From Amoeboaphelidium protococcarum (lineage: Eukaryota; Aphelidiomycota; Aphelidea): 64,000 nt of DNA. The notes beneath the pieces were generated by a model. That model did not search any database and was not told where the DNA came from. It saw nothing but the letters and a program-made list of their open reading frames with translations. This document shows positions 35,023 to 46,358 of this stretch, piece by piece. The position numbers were made by a program, and so were the translations under genes. The stretch is from positions 434,001 through 498,000 of the forward strand of contig JALECJ010000004.1 in assembly GCA_023515745.1 (NCBI GenBank). The letters run 5' to 3'. The first letter of the stretch is position 1. Each line of letters begins with the position of its first letter.

Positions 35023-36633
35023 TCATGCATAGTGTGATAGAGAGTATGATTGATCAGTTTCCATGAAGGAAGCTTCTTTAGCGCGTAAGACCCATAAAAT
35101 GATGCCGCTTATAAGGGAACTAGCAACAAAGATTACATCAAACCATCGCTGGTAGAATGTAAAATTTATACCTTCCATCTATTGATTGTCGCTATTCTGT
35201 GTAATTATACCGCGAAATCTCATGGGTAGACTAGCACGCAATAGCATAATAGATGAGAGGAAATAGATGCCCAGGACGAAGGATGAGAAGAGAATAATGT
35301 TAGCAAACTTGATGTATTTGGCAAACATCTTGAACATCTTGGCCAGTTGAATGAACAGCCCACGCACAGTTCCAATAATGATCAAGCCGACAAATACAAA
35401 AGAGAACCATTGTGCCCATGCTTCAACCTCGGCAGAATCAGATGAATATCCATAGAGATGACTGAGAACTATACTGGTCCAGTGAGAGATTGGATCGCTG
35501 CTTCCCGAGTGTCGATCGAGCATGATGTTGAGTGTGCATGTGATCAGCTTGTAGATACAATATAGAGACAGAATTAGACTAAGACCATTCTCGAATTGTA
35601 TTTAAAGATACTGATTGCGTATGGCCCTGTTATTATAACTGAATTACTTCACTACTTGATCTCGTTCATGAGCATACTACAGATGATCAAGATGTTGCTT
35701 GAGCGGAGGCAACAAAGACTACTGAAGCATAGCAGTTTCCTCCTGCAGAGCTTAAAGTTCTTACTACAGACTCTGTGCTTTAAAGTTGGCAGGCGAGTAA
35801 CTAAACCATGAAGTCAATGACCATTTTTATGACTAGGCCTGAGAATCCGCACTGGGCGCTTATAACTAGCTAATCTGCTGCCTAATACGCAACATTCTAG
35901 TCTTTTTCACGAGTACAACATCAATAAGCTGCTTGATCTTCCTTTGTGCTTCCCTGATATCTTGATCAGTGACTCGGGTAGTAAAGTGACTTAGTGCTTA
36001 AAATGAATTGTTCACAGAACCGAATCCAGACAGAGAGGCTATAACAGCGACACCAATTACACCAATACGGCTCTGGTAGAACTCAATATTCCAGAATCCG
36101 GATGTTCCATTCTGAGTTTAGGTGGTGGCTGGAAACACGAGTCCAACCTTGTAAAAGAGGTAAGCGTATATGGTGAACAGTATTAGTGTACTTACGCTCG
36201 CTAGAATACCATCTTGATTCAATGTTTAAAGCAGCGATTAATTTCTTATTACGGATTTATGGTATGCAGACTATTATGAACTCTATGGTCCAGGACCGGA
36301 GGGAAATATATCATTGGATACGATATAGAACTGCATCAGTGGAGAGACTACAGACACAATGAGGATCAACGCCAACATATTCATTTTCCATAGGAGCCAT
36401 CGCTACGTCTATTATAAACTGTAAGATGGATCAGATATAATTTCCAAAGTGAGCAAGACATACAGAGTGGTAGAAGTGGTCAGTAAAGCAACGGCAACCA
36501 AACATGCTCCAACAAGTACAATCCGCTGCTGTTTATTTAACAGTGAACCGCCGCGCTATATCCTCCGCAGTAATTTAAATCCAAAGTAAGAAACCAGCGA
36601 TTAATATGCAATAATAACAGATATCGTAAACAT
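35023..36633 (-). CDS. GPR89: Golgi pH regulator GPHR/GPR89-like multipass membrane protein
   Basis: A 536-residue protein, single exon, with about nine hydrophobic segments: five in the N-terminal half and four in the C-terminal half. Between them is a Gln-rich cytosolic loop with LQQELQALQEETAMLQQS coiled coil. Hallmarks: FYQSRIGVIGVAVIASLSGF with SVNNSF, the ARG-like RVTDQDIREAQRKIKQLIDV, and the C-terminal RGLFIQLAKMFK, GIYFLSSIMLLRASLPMRFR and FYQRWFDVIFVASSL. The family supports Golgi acidification as an anion channel (also described as GTG proteins in plants). An in-frame TGA upstream and no better ATG make 36633 the likely start. Confidence 0.92.
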
Positions 36634-36871
36634 ATTATTATACGCGGCCAGATATGATATCAATATCGACTCAATGGAGTTTGGTGATGAAATCGAGAGT
36701 CGGTTAGGAAATGGGGAGAGCTTTCTTCAGTTCAAACACGCGTTCTCAGAAACTCTTCTCTCAGTCGTTGTCAGCTTTGCAACAAAAGCGCCATTGTCAA
36801 GTCGTGTATTTAAACTGTAATACTTTCATAATAAATTTGCTTAAATTACAAACTTTGCTACCAATATCAAT

Positions 36872-37462
36872 ATGATTCTGTGTGTTTGGATGCTTCTTAT
36901 CGCTGCTTGCATTGCGTCTCAGATTGAAGTTTATGATCAGAGAACCAGCTCGTTTAAAGATTTAGCCAGTGGCAGGTTGGGTGGACTCACTTTGCGCGGT
37001 AAAATAGATTTGGATAATCTTGTGTTTGTTCCTGCCTCAGCATAGACAGAGCTATTCGAAAGTAAAGATAACCAGACTGTATACCATGCTATAACTATAA
37101 AGGGCGGTGGTTTGGAGACTAAAAGTGTCGCCATTCTTGAAGCTGGCGAGTATTGCAGTGACAATAATAACTGGTTAATTACTATTCACTAAAAGGATGA
37201 TGGTAAAGTTTATTATGCAGACGTCAAGTATCCATGTACCACAGCGAACATGGAAATGTCTTCAAATAATGTCAAAGTACGCTTACATCAGGCTCAGAAT
37301 GGACCTCTGCCTAGATTGGAAACGAAGCGACTGATTGTCGATCAAGAAGGTAATGTACGCCAACCAGCTGTAGATGATCAAAGCCAGCAGGAGGACAAGA
37401 CGTTCTTTTAAAAGTACTGGATGTACATACTTGGATTGGGGTTTTTCTTATTGTTAAGATGA
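36872..37462 (+). CDS. EMC10: ER membrane complex subunit 10 (EMC10)-like
   Basis: A 196-residue type I membrane protein. Signal peptide MILCVWMLLIAACIASQ. The luminal domain has GGLTLRGKIDLDNLVFVP, VAILEAGEYC and WLITIHQKDDGKVYYADVKY. Cys at EAGEYC and KYPC can pair. A single C-terminal membrane helix follows FFQKYWMYILGLGFFLLL, as in EMC10, whose tail reads KSFFxKYWMYI. The EMC inserts tail-anchored and multipass proteins into the ER membrane. It is divergent from GPHR. An ACGCGT palindrome is at 36738-36743 in the shared promoter. Confidence 0.82.
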
Positions 37463-37563
37463 TACTAGTGTGACAAAATATCTTCAGATTTTCATAGGAG
37501 TTTCCATTTTTTGACATTGCTGATTTCTTCTTTCTAAGTGCTTCATAACGATTAGATTCCATA

Positions 37564-38450
37564 ATGGAAAATTTTGGTCCAGTCGCGTCGATCATTGTTG
37601 TATCACTATTCACCATGGTCCTGTATCGGTATTGGCATATAAATGTATTGTCCACGCAGTTAAAGTCTCGATCAGCCAGTGCTATGAAAAGAGCTTCAAA
37701 AGTACGTCAAAATACTGGCCGAACGTCCTCATTGTCTTCATCCGCGGAAGATCTGAGCACTAGGTAAGATGATCCAAATACTGGCAATGGACGGCGATCA
37801 TCCATGTGGGATCAGCTGAAAGATCACAAGATGGTCCTTGTTGTAAGGACTGACATTTAGATGACCAAAGGCAAGGCGGCTGCTCAGGTAGGAATGATAT
37901 CACGACTGTTGGCGAAATATTCTGATGCTGATTACTCTGTACAATGATCAGTCGTGTGTAGTGTTGCCACGCATGCTTAGCCGCGTATGAAAAGTCCATG
38001 AAACGATCTCCTTCTGTAAGTCTATTTGAACATTTGGAAAGTGAAACAGATTGAATTTAATTACTCATGTTGTTTCGACGTTGAAATATCTCGTGTAGTC
38101 AGTCTAAGCTTGGAAACGACAGGGTCAACCCAAGATTACTCTGAAATGCACCTCAGAAGAGCATATGTAAGATTATGATTTGATTATGGTAATTTTAAGT
38201 TGTAAAATGATTGTGATGGTAGGCTTGAGTTGGAGGCTATTGCTAAAAGTCTTAGCTTGGTTGCTGAGAGTATCTGTGATGCTGGTCATACTCAGCTGGA
38301 TCCAGGTACGCGAACAGTTCTCTGCATTGGACCAGGTAAGAGTGCTTTTGTATTGGATTTTGTTTACCGTTAGAGCTTTTTCACTGTCATGCCATTGTAG
38401 CACCATCTGAAGAAATTGATAAAGTGACGGGTGAACTTAAATTATACTGA
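37564..38450 (+). CDS. PTH2: Peptidyl-tRNA hydrolase 2 (Pth2/Bit1)
   Basis: A 202-residue protein from five exons. Introns: 37888-37961 (74 bp), 38016-38098 (83 bp), 38167-38222 (56 bp), 38336-38400 (65 bp); all end GTAG. It has an N-terminal membrane segment (VASIIVVSLFTMVLY) as in Bit1, then a Ser-rich linker. The hydrolase fold follows: HKMVLVVRTDIQMTKGKAAA, CCHACLAAYEKS, WKRQGQPKITLKC, LVAESICDAGHTQLDPGT and TVLCIGPAPSEEIDKVTG. These match the Pth2 active-site blocks. It rescues peptidyl-tRNA at the mitochondrial/ER surface or cytosol. It is the most intron-rich gene of the window. Confidence 0.95.
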
Positions 38451-38630
38451 AACTAAATTTTATTTTATTCTATTATTACAGATACACCACGTTCTGGTCG
38501 ACATCTTAAAGTAATCTCTCGCTTAAGTTTACGCATGCGTTGAGACTGCGGTTTGTCAAATTGCTGATCCATTCCAATTTCTCATACACAATTCTTCAAG
38601 CGAAGGAAGGAAGGATAAAGTGAGACGAGA

Positions 38631-39944
38631 ATGTCCAATCCGGCTAAACTTTTAGAATAGTACCTTACAGTTGTGGTACCAGATGACTTGACTACCTCTG
38701 ATTAATTACTTGCCGAAATAATTTAGTGTATTTCTACTCCCGATGATGTTGATGACTTGCTTTTAAACTGTCAAAGTGCTCTCTGTGCAGCCTCTACCTC
38801 CGATCTCTAGTCCTCAGTGATGCGAATATAAAGTCGCGTTCTGTTAGTGTTGCAAAGGTTATGTCAAACTAAATATTAGCTGTGTACTTTCAAGTAGTCT
38901 CTATTTATTGTGCAAGATATAGTTTGTTTTATTTTGACCTCATAGAAGGAATAAAGTGATAATCAGGTCTCTGATGCAATCGCTAGTATCATTTAAATCA
39001 TACTAGGTGTACATGCACGGTAGAATTACGCGTAGTGGAAGTAGCTTGTCTAAATTCTGACTTAAAAAGAGCTTTTGCCATACACTTAGAATTTTGATAT
39101 CAAAAGTGCTTGTAGTTCAAACTCTGGCAATGCTAATGATAGTAATGATGATAGATTAATGCGAAATCTGGACTTTCTTGATCTGCAAATTTAGCTTACA
39201 CGTTCTAAGCAAGATTATCAATCTTTACTTTGTGGTAAGGAAGCAGAGTGGAACGTGAAAGAGCCTCAGGCACAGCTCTATCATGAATGGAAACAATTCA
39301 AAGATGATATTGCCTAATTGTAATAGCAACTTGCGCGTGAGACTAAAGATCTGGAGCTAGTCAAAGAAAAGCATATCAAGTATGTGAACGACATCAATGC
39401 CAAGATGAAGAAACTTCGGTCAGATTATTCAACTTAGAGTGATGAATGCAAGTAGCTAGTGAGATAGCGAGATGAAGCCCTTGAGGAAGTAGTCCGTCTC
39501 AAAGATTAGAATCAACAACTCGATAGTTAATTGACCGTCAGTCGAAAGGAGGTTGAAATTTTAAAATCTCAAGCGGAACAGCGCTAAGCTGATAATATGC
39601 AGTTTCGGGAATTATAATCTCAATAAGAGGAGTTCAAAGCTTGTGAGTATCGTCTTATGAAAATAACTGAAGAGCGCGACTAGTTGTTAAAGGCTGTACA
39701 TTGCTTAGAGTCTGATAACAAGGAGTTTTAAAAAAAGTAAGCAACTTAGAACGATGATATTGAGCATCTGCGAGCTGAGATTTCACGTCTTCAGCGACAA
39801 TTAAGCTCTAGTGACTAAAAGTTTGCTGAACTGGTTAATGCCAGGCGTCAGGATGCACTCAAGATGGCCGAGCTTCGGAAGTAAAACGAAGAGTTGTCTC
39901 AGAGAATCACATCATAGAATTTATTACAATAATAAAATGGTTGA
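38631..39944 (+). CDS. Coiled-coil protein with helical N-terminal region
   Basis: A 437-residue single-exon protein. The N-terminal 150 residues look like an alpha-helical repeat/armadillo-type domain (LLVLQRLCQTKYQ; ASIIQIILGVHARQ). From about residue 180 to the end the protein is a long coiled coil: QLARETKDLELVKEKHIKYV, QLVRQRDEALEEVVRLKD, EIEHLRAEISRLQRQL-like heptads. Helical repeats followed by coiled coil are found in tethers such as p115/Uso1 and in CIP2A-type proteins. The sequence is too divergent to choose. About 40 glutamines are TAA or TAG. Confidence 0.75.
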
Positions 39945-40211
39945 CTTGGCATCATTCATTATAGATATCGTCACCGCGTCATTTGTAAGTTTATCTCATC
40001 GGTATATTTTTTGATACAAGTTTCATAGTTCAACACGTATAAGTTACTGAATTATGTTTGAATTATTCATCGACGTAATTGAGTGCGCTTTCTACAGTAA
40101 AACTATATCTAAATTACAACCGATGCCTCAAGCTACAAACCATTTTATTTAGTTTATTCAACACGCATGCATTCGAAATCACAAAGACTTAACTTGTGTC
40201 AGGCTGGAACT

Positions 40212-41789
40212 TCATTCACAATAACACAGTCTTTAATGAAATTGACTTCTGCCGCCACACATGAGCATTCGAGGAATAGCCAAAAGACAAGAGCCATTAG
40301 AAGATTCATCATCACCGACTGAAACTAATGCCGGTGCATGCTTATCATCATCACTTCCACGTATGCAACTTTTACATTACACAATTCTTTTAAGGGTAGA
40401 GCAGTCATTGATCTTGGCCAGTTACTATTCATTGCAGCGCATCGACTTTATTTCGCAAGCTTCTGTGCAAGATTGATTCAAATCCGCCGTGATTAGTTAA
40501 TCTCTCCTTATGTCCACTTGGGATTCTCCATATATATCAGTGATTTTTCGATCTTCATAGAACATGCTTTTCGCACCAACAATAAATACCCGATTACTCC
40601 CATAGCGCAAACTAACAACATCTTTGTGCACACCCCGGATGATGGCCTCAACCGCACCAAAGCTATACATACCAAAATGCTCCTCCAGCACTGTTCGCCA
40701 TCCAGAATCGAGTATAAACTAGTGAGAACTATCACATTCAGAACACATGTACCTTAATTACGCATTTTCAAACAGGGTGATATCCTTTAAATCATGAATA
40801 TCCTAAGAGGTCCTGATTAGCCCAGCCAAGTGTTGATCATAACTATCAACATGCAAGAGAGACAAATTAAGACTTGGCATACCACTATCAAAAGCATTTT
40901 CTTAGTTGGGCCACCTTTGAGCCAAGCGCATCATGTCAAACCTCGAGTGCTATAGGGAGGAACCTGTGCTATAAGCTAAACTAGCATTAGGCATCGTGTG
41001 ATGAGTTCTTGGAACCTCTGGAAATACGCATTCAAGATGCTTGTTGGAAGCCATAATATTTCGCGGCACGTACTCCCAAATTACGTCCCACTGAGGTTCA
41101 CGAATGGCATCAATAAAGTACGCATCATACATCTTTTTACTCGTCATCCATCCTAATCCCATGAAATGCTCACCACGTAGAAACACGTGTTCGTCATAAC
41201 TAAGACCAAGAAAGCCGTTATCATGCCAGCCACTTGCACAGAACACGGATTCATCAGACTGCATCAGTAAAGCTGCGGCGCGAAAATACTCGTAAAAATC
41301 TGGCGACACTCTAAGATCATCTTCCAGAAATATTGCAAAAGATGCCTTCCTTACAGTGAACGCATCCTCAAACATGGCGAAAAAATTTTTAGTCATTTTT
41401 GCAGTGATAGAATCGGTAGCCGTGGGAATTTAATGTAATAAGCTGGTGTTGTATCGCAATTACAGATGTTACACAGCCTGTAAAGCATCTACAGAATCAG
41501 TGTTTAAAGCAATGACAATACGATTACTCGGGACACCAATATCATTAATAAGTCTAGCCAAATTATCGCGCAAATATCTCCATCTAGTGCTGACAGGAAT
41601 ATAAAGGAATGGAAAGTGATCGGGTATCTCAGCTTTAATAACTCCGTCACGCTTGCCAAATAATTTCAGTGAATCAATGTCGGTCGATAATTTTAACTGG
41701 AATACAAAGATAGCAAGAACTCCGATCAACACGAATATGCGTATCCATCTTTTGGTGTATTTTTTATATTTGCTCATGGCACACTTCAT
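40212..41789 (-). CDS. GT13-family N-acetylglucosaminyltransferase (GnT-I/POMGnT1-like)
   Basis: A 525-residue type II Golgi-type enzyme. Short cytosolic tail KYKKYTKRW, membrane anchor IRIFVLIGVLAIFVFQL at residues 15-35. The catalytic domain begins FLYIPVSTRWRYLRDNLARL. Then FAIFLEDDLRVSPDFYEYFR holds the EDD metal site. FCASGWHDNGF and GEHFMGLGWMTSKKMYD follow, all typical of GT13. GT13 enzymes add GlcNAc to the core mannose of N-glycans (GnT-I) or O-mannosyl glycans (POMGnT1). Beyond the usual end the frame continues into a Cys-rich extension (CTEACEIKSMRC; CKSCIRGSDDD; CGGRSQFHQRLCYC) that has no counterpart I recall, ending at TGA 40212-40214. The frame contains no TGA from end to end. 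Confidence 0.85.
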
Positions 41790-42496
41790 GTACTGCGATT
41801 TCAGTTAGAATGCAACGGTATCTCCCTTATCATTATAATTAATAGAAAGTCATTTCTTAAATTATCCCAAAGCTTTTCAAACGACCAAGTATGTTATTGT
41901 CTAATCAGAAAAGATCAATATAGCAGATGGCTAATCCGCGCGCTTTTACATTTGAAACAGCCAATCACTCACCCAAGAAATGGAGAAAGACAGGAGGGCA
42001 AACAACAACTGCAATGATACTCAGCAAGAAATGTCGCGTCTATCAAAAGCATTGAGTCTTAAGCCATCACTTGAATGCTAGGCAGCAGGAAATTCCCAAA
42101 ATATCAGAGTATCAGAAAGAGAATACGGAAGTAATGCAGTGAGTCTTATTGTCAACTTTATCGTATTAATAATTGAGTGGTTGACTGAAATTGATGTGAG
42201 AAGAGCTCAGACTCAGTTAATCTCCTGGCTGTTCTTCTTAGACGCTTGTTTCCTATCAAACGCGTACTATTATTTCTCTAGACGCGGTTCGATGATAGAC
42301 CGCGTAATAATTAATTTATAGGCGAGACCGAAATCTTCTAAATCTGTTTCGACGCGCGTTTCATATCTCATTCCTAAAAGATAAAGTTTGCAGAACTTAT
42401 TTCCCTTGCTTGTGAGAACTTTAATTGAATATAATATTGATTGCTTTAACGCTCAAGTTTTTATTCACGTATTTCTATCAATAATTAAGAAAGAGC
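41790..42496. other. Promoter region of GT13 gene; possible small gene
   Basis: An 18-bp element at 41951-41968 (tttgaaacagccaatcac) is nearly duplicated at 45976-45993. From ATG 41980 a frame stays open on + and runs into the dephospho-CoA kinase gene. It includes a hydrophobic stretch (AVSLIVNFIVLIIEW) and could be an exon of an unrecognised membrane protein, but I cannot confirm it. Confidence 0.45.
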
Positions 42497-43252
42497 ATGT
42501 TAATTGTTGGATTGACAGGAGGTATTGCCTCAGGAAAGTCAACGGTATATACAACTCTCGTTGCCTTTAATTTTAAGTTTATATTCTCTGTGAGAAATGG
42601 GAAATGAATGTAGGCGTCAGAGTATATCAAAAAGACGTTAAAGATCCCTGTTATTGATGCAGATGTTATTGCGAGAGATGTCGTTAGAGTGGGACAACCT
42701 GCTTACAGAGAGATCGTGAAGACATTTGGTGCTGAGGTTGTACGCGAAGATAATGGCGGTCAGTTGGATAGAGAGAAGTTGGGTAAGCTGATTTTTGCTA
42801 ATACTGCGTTAAAGTCCAAGCTGAATTCAATCACACATCCAAAAATTAGATGGGAGATCCTGAAATAGGTTCTGTATTACTATGTTCGTGCGAATGATAT
42901 TGTCGTACTTGATATTGCGCTTCTGTTTGAAAGTGGATTGAATAGATTCACTCACAGTAATGTGCTTATCTATGCAGAGGATGATGTATAATTGGAACGT
43001 TTGATGAAGAGGAATCCAGAGTTGACACGGGAAGATGCTCAGAATAGAATTACAGCTTAAATGCCAATGAAGAAGAAGGTGGATCTGGCTGATCATGTAG
43101 TGATGAATGATGGTTCTATTGAAGATTTGCATGAGAGAATTGACGAGATATTTTCAAATAAATTAAAGACTAGTAGATGGAAGACGTGGCTATTCCTAGC
43201 TATGCCAGTGTTGATGGTGTTTAGTATTGCGATGAATCAAATTAGCGGGTGA
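42497..43252 (+). CDS. CAB5: Dephospho-CoA kinase with C-terminal membrane anchor
   Basis: A 228-residue protein after removal of a 69-bp intron (42545-42613, ends TGTAG) lying directly after the P-loop. Motifs: VGLTGGIASGKST (Walker A), IPVIDADVIARDVV (substrate-binding DAD), LNSITHPKIR, VVLDIALLFESGL and NRITAQMPMKKKVDLADHVV (the lid region and NDG). The kinase phosphorylates dephospho-CoA in the last step of CoA synthesis. The C-terminal WLFLAMPVLMVFSIAM is a membrane helix, as in many eukaryotic members. The TGA at 43250-43252 is followed in the same frame by the GH20 gene (see that entry). Confidence 0.93.
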
Positions 43253-45241
43253 CTCGGTGCTGTTGTTGTTGTTCATCATCATCAAGTTGAACGTGATCCT
43301 CTTAATCCGTTCGGTATCATTCCACAGCCTTAGGATAGCTTATTGATTGGCGGCTATGCTCACTTTCCTCTCAGTGTTCTTTCTGATTTGGAAAACGTAT
43401 TGACTTGTTATTAGTGTAATATAGTAGATGTTTTGGAAAGAAATAAGTTTATCCAAGTCGAAATGACTAGTAATAGACAATAGGACATCTCTTTGAGCAG
43501 TGAAGAGGCATACTCATTAGATATCAGTCTGACTAGAGTCGAGATTAATGCTGTACACTAAAAGGGACTTATACATGCATTGTAGTCTTTGCGTTAAATC
43601 TTATAATCTAGCAGGCAATTGAATATCTTTCAAATGGTTCATAGTTAGATTCTAGTTGGAAGTATCCGGAGTGTGTTCGATATTATCACGCAGATGAGGT
43701 TAAGATGGAAGTACTTTGAGGTACCTTGTGGTATAATTCATGATAATCCGTAGTACGAGTGGCGCGGGATGCTACTTGACTGCTCTCGTCATTTTATGAG
43801 TAAAGAGCTGATCATCCAGGTTCTCCATCTGATGTCCTATCACAAGTTGAATGTTTTTCATTGGCATCTAGTTGATGATTAAGGCTGGAGATTAGAATCT
43901 CTTCAGTTTCCTCTTCTGAATGAGATTGGATCATATAGAAAGTAAAAAGACGGGAGCATTTATGGAGGCTATTATACTAAGCAAGATGTTGCTGATATTG
44001 TACAAGTAGCAAGACATCTTCATATACGTGTGGTGCCCGAGATTGAATTGCCAGGTCACAGTATGGCCGCCTTGGCTGCATATCCTCAATATTCTTGCTC
44101 TGGATCGAAAGTTGAAGTTCCTCATAAATGGGGAGTATTTGAACATGTTTATTGCGCCGGCAACGATGATACATTGGACTTTCTCACTAAAGTATTTGAA
44201 GAAGCTCTGGAAATGTTTGGGGATTACGTATCTCATGTGCATATCGGAGGAGATGAATGTCCGAAGTCTTAGTGGCGTTAATGTGATAAATGCAAAAAGA
44301 GAGTGACGGACAACAATCTGCAAAATTTTGAACAGCTTTAGAGTTGGTTCATCACTTAGATGGTGAATAGACTTGAGAAGTTCAATAAGACTATAATTGG
44401 CTGGGATGAAATTTTGGAAGGAGATCAGTTGCCTCAGAGCGTTGTTGTGTAAAGTTGGCGTGGATACGATCAGTTACATCATGCACTGCAGCGCGGTCAT
44501 AAATCATTGATATCTCCAACGAGTCATGTCTATTTTGATTATCCGCTGACTGTTACTGACATTAGAAAAGTTTACTCATTCCAACCCATTCCGGAAGGAC
44601 TAGATTAGAAGTATCACCATCTCATTTTGGGCTCCGAAGCTTGCATGTGGACTGAGAGGGCGCCGGAACATCTAGTTTTGTAAAAGATATTTCCGCGATT
44701 ATCAGCATTTGCTTTTGTAATGTGGACGAGCCCTCAAGTTAAGCCCACATTTCCCAAATTTCATTTGCTTCTGAACTCTGTGCATTTGTAGAGACTTAAA
44801 GTTTTGGGAGTCGACGGTATTGGAGATGGTTTAGCTGTAAGGCCCAAGATGCGCTATGATTGTACTGTCGCATCAACTATGGGTAGGCATGGGAATTATT
44901 TTGAGGATTTCGCTCTGGACGGAGACGCTGCAACTTACTATTGGTCGAATTAAAATGTCCAGGCTGGCGATACTTTTGAAGTTATCTTTAAATCACATAT
45001 ATCCAATGTTGATCAGATCAGTGTTGTGACCGGGCTTCCCATGGAACGACATCGCGACTTCTTATGGGATGGCGATTTACAAGTGAAATTTGATAAACAG
45101 TCTCCCTGGGTAACGGTGGGCCATTTTCATGATGGTTAAGCGTAAGGGCAGTTATAAGGCAAAAGTATTACTGGCGTCAGAATAGTTGGCAAGAGAAATT
45201 AGAATTCTTGGCTGGTGATCCGTGCCATCGATATTTAGTGA
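43253..45241 (+). CDS. GH20 beta-N-acetylhexosaminidase with C-terminal discoidin-like domain
   Basis: An open frame of about 660 codons, single exon, ending TGA 45239-45241. The GH20 catalytic barrel is clear: [55 protein letters not shown]-type block, the catalytic pair in [15 protein letters not shown] (Asp-Glu), [29 protein letters not shown] and GSEACMWTE. The C-terminal 130 residues ([20 protein letters not shown] ... [10 protein letters not shown]) resemble an F5/8-type carbohydrate-binding domain. The enzyme removes terminal GlcNAc/GalNAc. No usable start is seen: the first in-frame ATG (43463) lies inside the predicted N-terminal domain, and upstream the frame runs to the dephospho-CoA kinase TGA. 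A signal peptide must come from an exon I cannot see or from the overlapping end of the kinase gene. Confidence 0.88.
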
Positions 45242-45377
45242 ACTGTTGTACAGGCGAATAAAAATGTCGGGTATCGAATTACAGTTTAATTGATCAAAAG
45301 ATCAAATATTGTATAAATGCTTGTCCTTATTACCTATATTTCAATTCAACTAACGCGCAATTCGTAATGCATCTTCT

Positions 45378-45791
45378 TCATTTTGGAACATCGGCAGCGG
45401 AGTTTACAAAGATCATCTAGGAACTGAAGTGACCATTGCTCATACACTGACCTGGAGTCTTGGAGTTGTATACGCCTGGCACAACGGGATAGCCGGAGTT
45501 AGGAACTGGGTCCAAGAAGCAGCCATTTCTACTGAAACTCTCAGCAATGTATTCGTTAGGACTATTGGCCTTTTGGGTGACCTTCAGCGAGCCGTCGCTG
45601 TAAGACACGCAATGGCCGACAACACCAATGGTTGGTTAATAACGACGTGATGGAATGCCAGAGCAATTCTTGTTAGCAAAGCGGTAGAACATGACAGTTA
45701 CATCGTCACTCGGCTGCGGCTGCGGCTTTGAAGGAGCGGCAGAAACAGTTGCAATCACGGCCATCAGTGCATTTAAGATTACGGATTTCAT
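45378..45791 (-). CDS. Small secreted Cys-containing protein, copy 2
   Basis: A 137-residue paralogue of the protein at 31564. Signal peptide MKSVILNALMAVIATVSA, mature APSKPQPQPSDD. Shared blocks: GVVGHCVSYSDGSLKVTQKA, SFSRNGCFLDPV and KTPGQCMSNGHFSS. It keeps four of the five Cys of copy 1; the third (KAGCP) is replaced by KANSP, leaving an even number. An upstream in-frame ATG at 45821 would add ten residues before the signal peptide (MKFQQKITSK), which I think unlikely. Codon use is similar to copy 1. The two copies lie 13 kb apart in opposite orientation. Confidence 0.87.
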
Positions 45792-46358
45792 TTTAGAGGT
45801 GATTTTCTGTTGGAATTTCAAGTAAAAATGTAATGGTGTTAACCTATGTATTTATTCTCAATTGAGAAGAAAGTCATTATTAATTCTAACCAGAGGTCGT
45901 TAGCCAAGACCAATATAAATCCCAGCTAATCAACAGTGAACAATGTCGCTGCTATCCAATCCTCGTGTTTTAATCTTTGAAACAACCAATCACGATTCCG
46001 TGAATACACTCAGATTCCAACATTTTCTTTAGGAGGATCTGTCTTGTATTAGAGTTTAAATTTATTTATGATATTAAAGGTAAAGAAGAGAGTACGTGGG
46101 AATGGTGAAGTCATTCGGAGCAGTATCCAATGTTACTGTAATCTCATGATTTGATATGATTGGAGCTACGTAGGTGAGCAATGTTTCATCTCATGCTTAG
46201 ATGCAACGTCCCAATAAATTAAATTTTTGATTTGAATGCCAATTGGATTTATTGAAACAGATTGAATCATTGAGATACATGCAAAATGAATGGCTGTAAA
46301 AAATGAAAGTTAATCATTGCAATATTACATTCATTACTTCACATCAAATTTCAAAACT
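45792..46358. other. Promoter of secreted copy 2, with CCAAT-type element
   Basis: The element tttgaaacaaccaatcac at 45976-45993 matches 17 of 18 bases of the element at 41951-41968. Both lie 160-190 bp upstream of a minus-strand start codon. No coding frame is evident. Confidence 0.5.

Noticed and set aside
40261-40476. Plus-strand ORF of 71 codons
   Set aside because: Antisense to the Cys-rich tail of the GT13 gene, which has the longer uninterrupted frame.
41400-41470. Possible short intron in the GT13 gene
   Set aside because: The frame is open without it once TAA is read as Gln.
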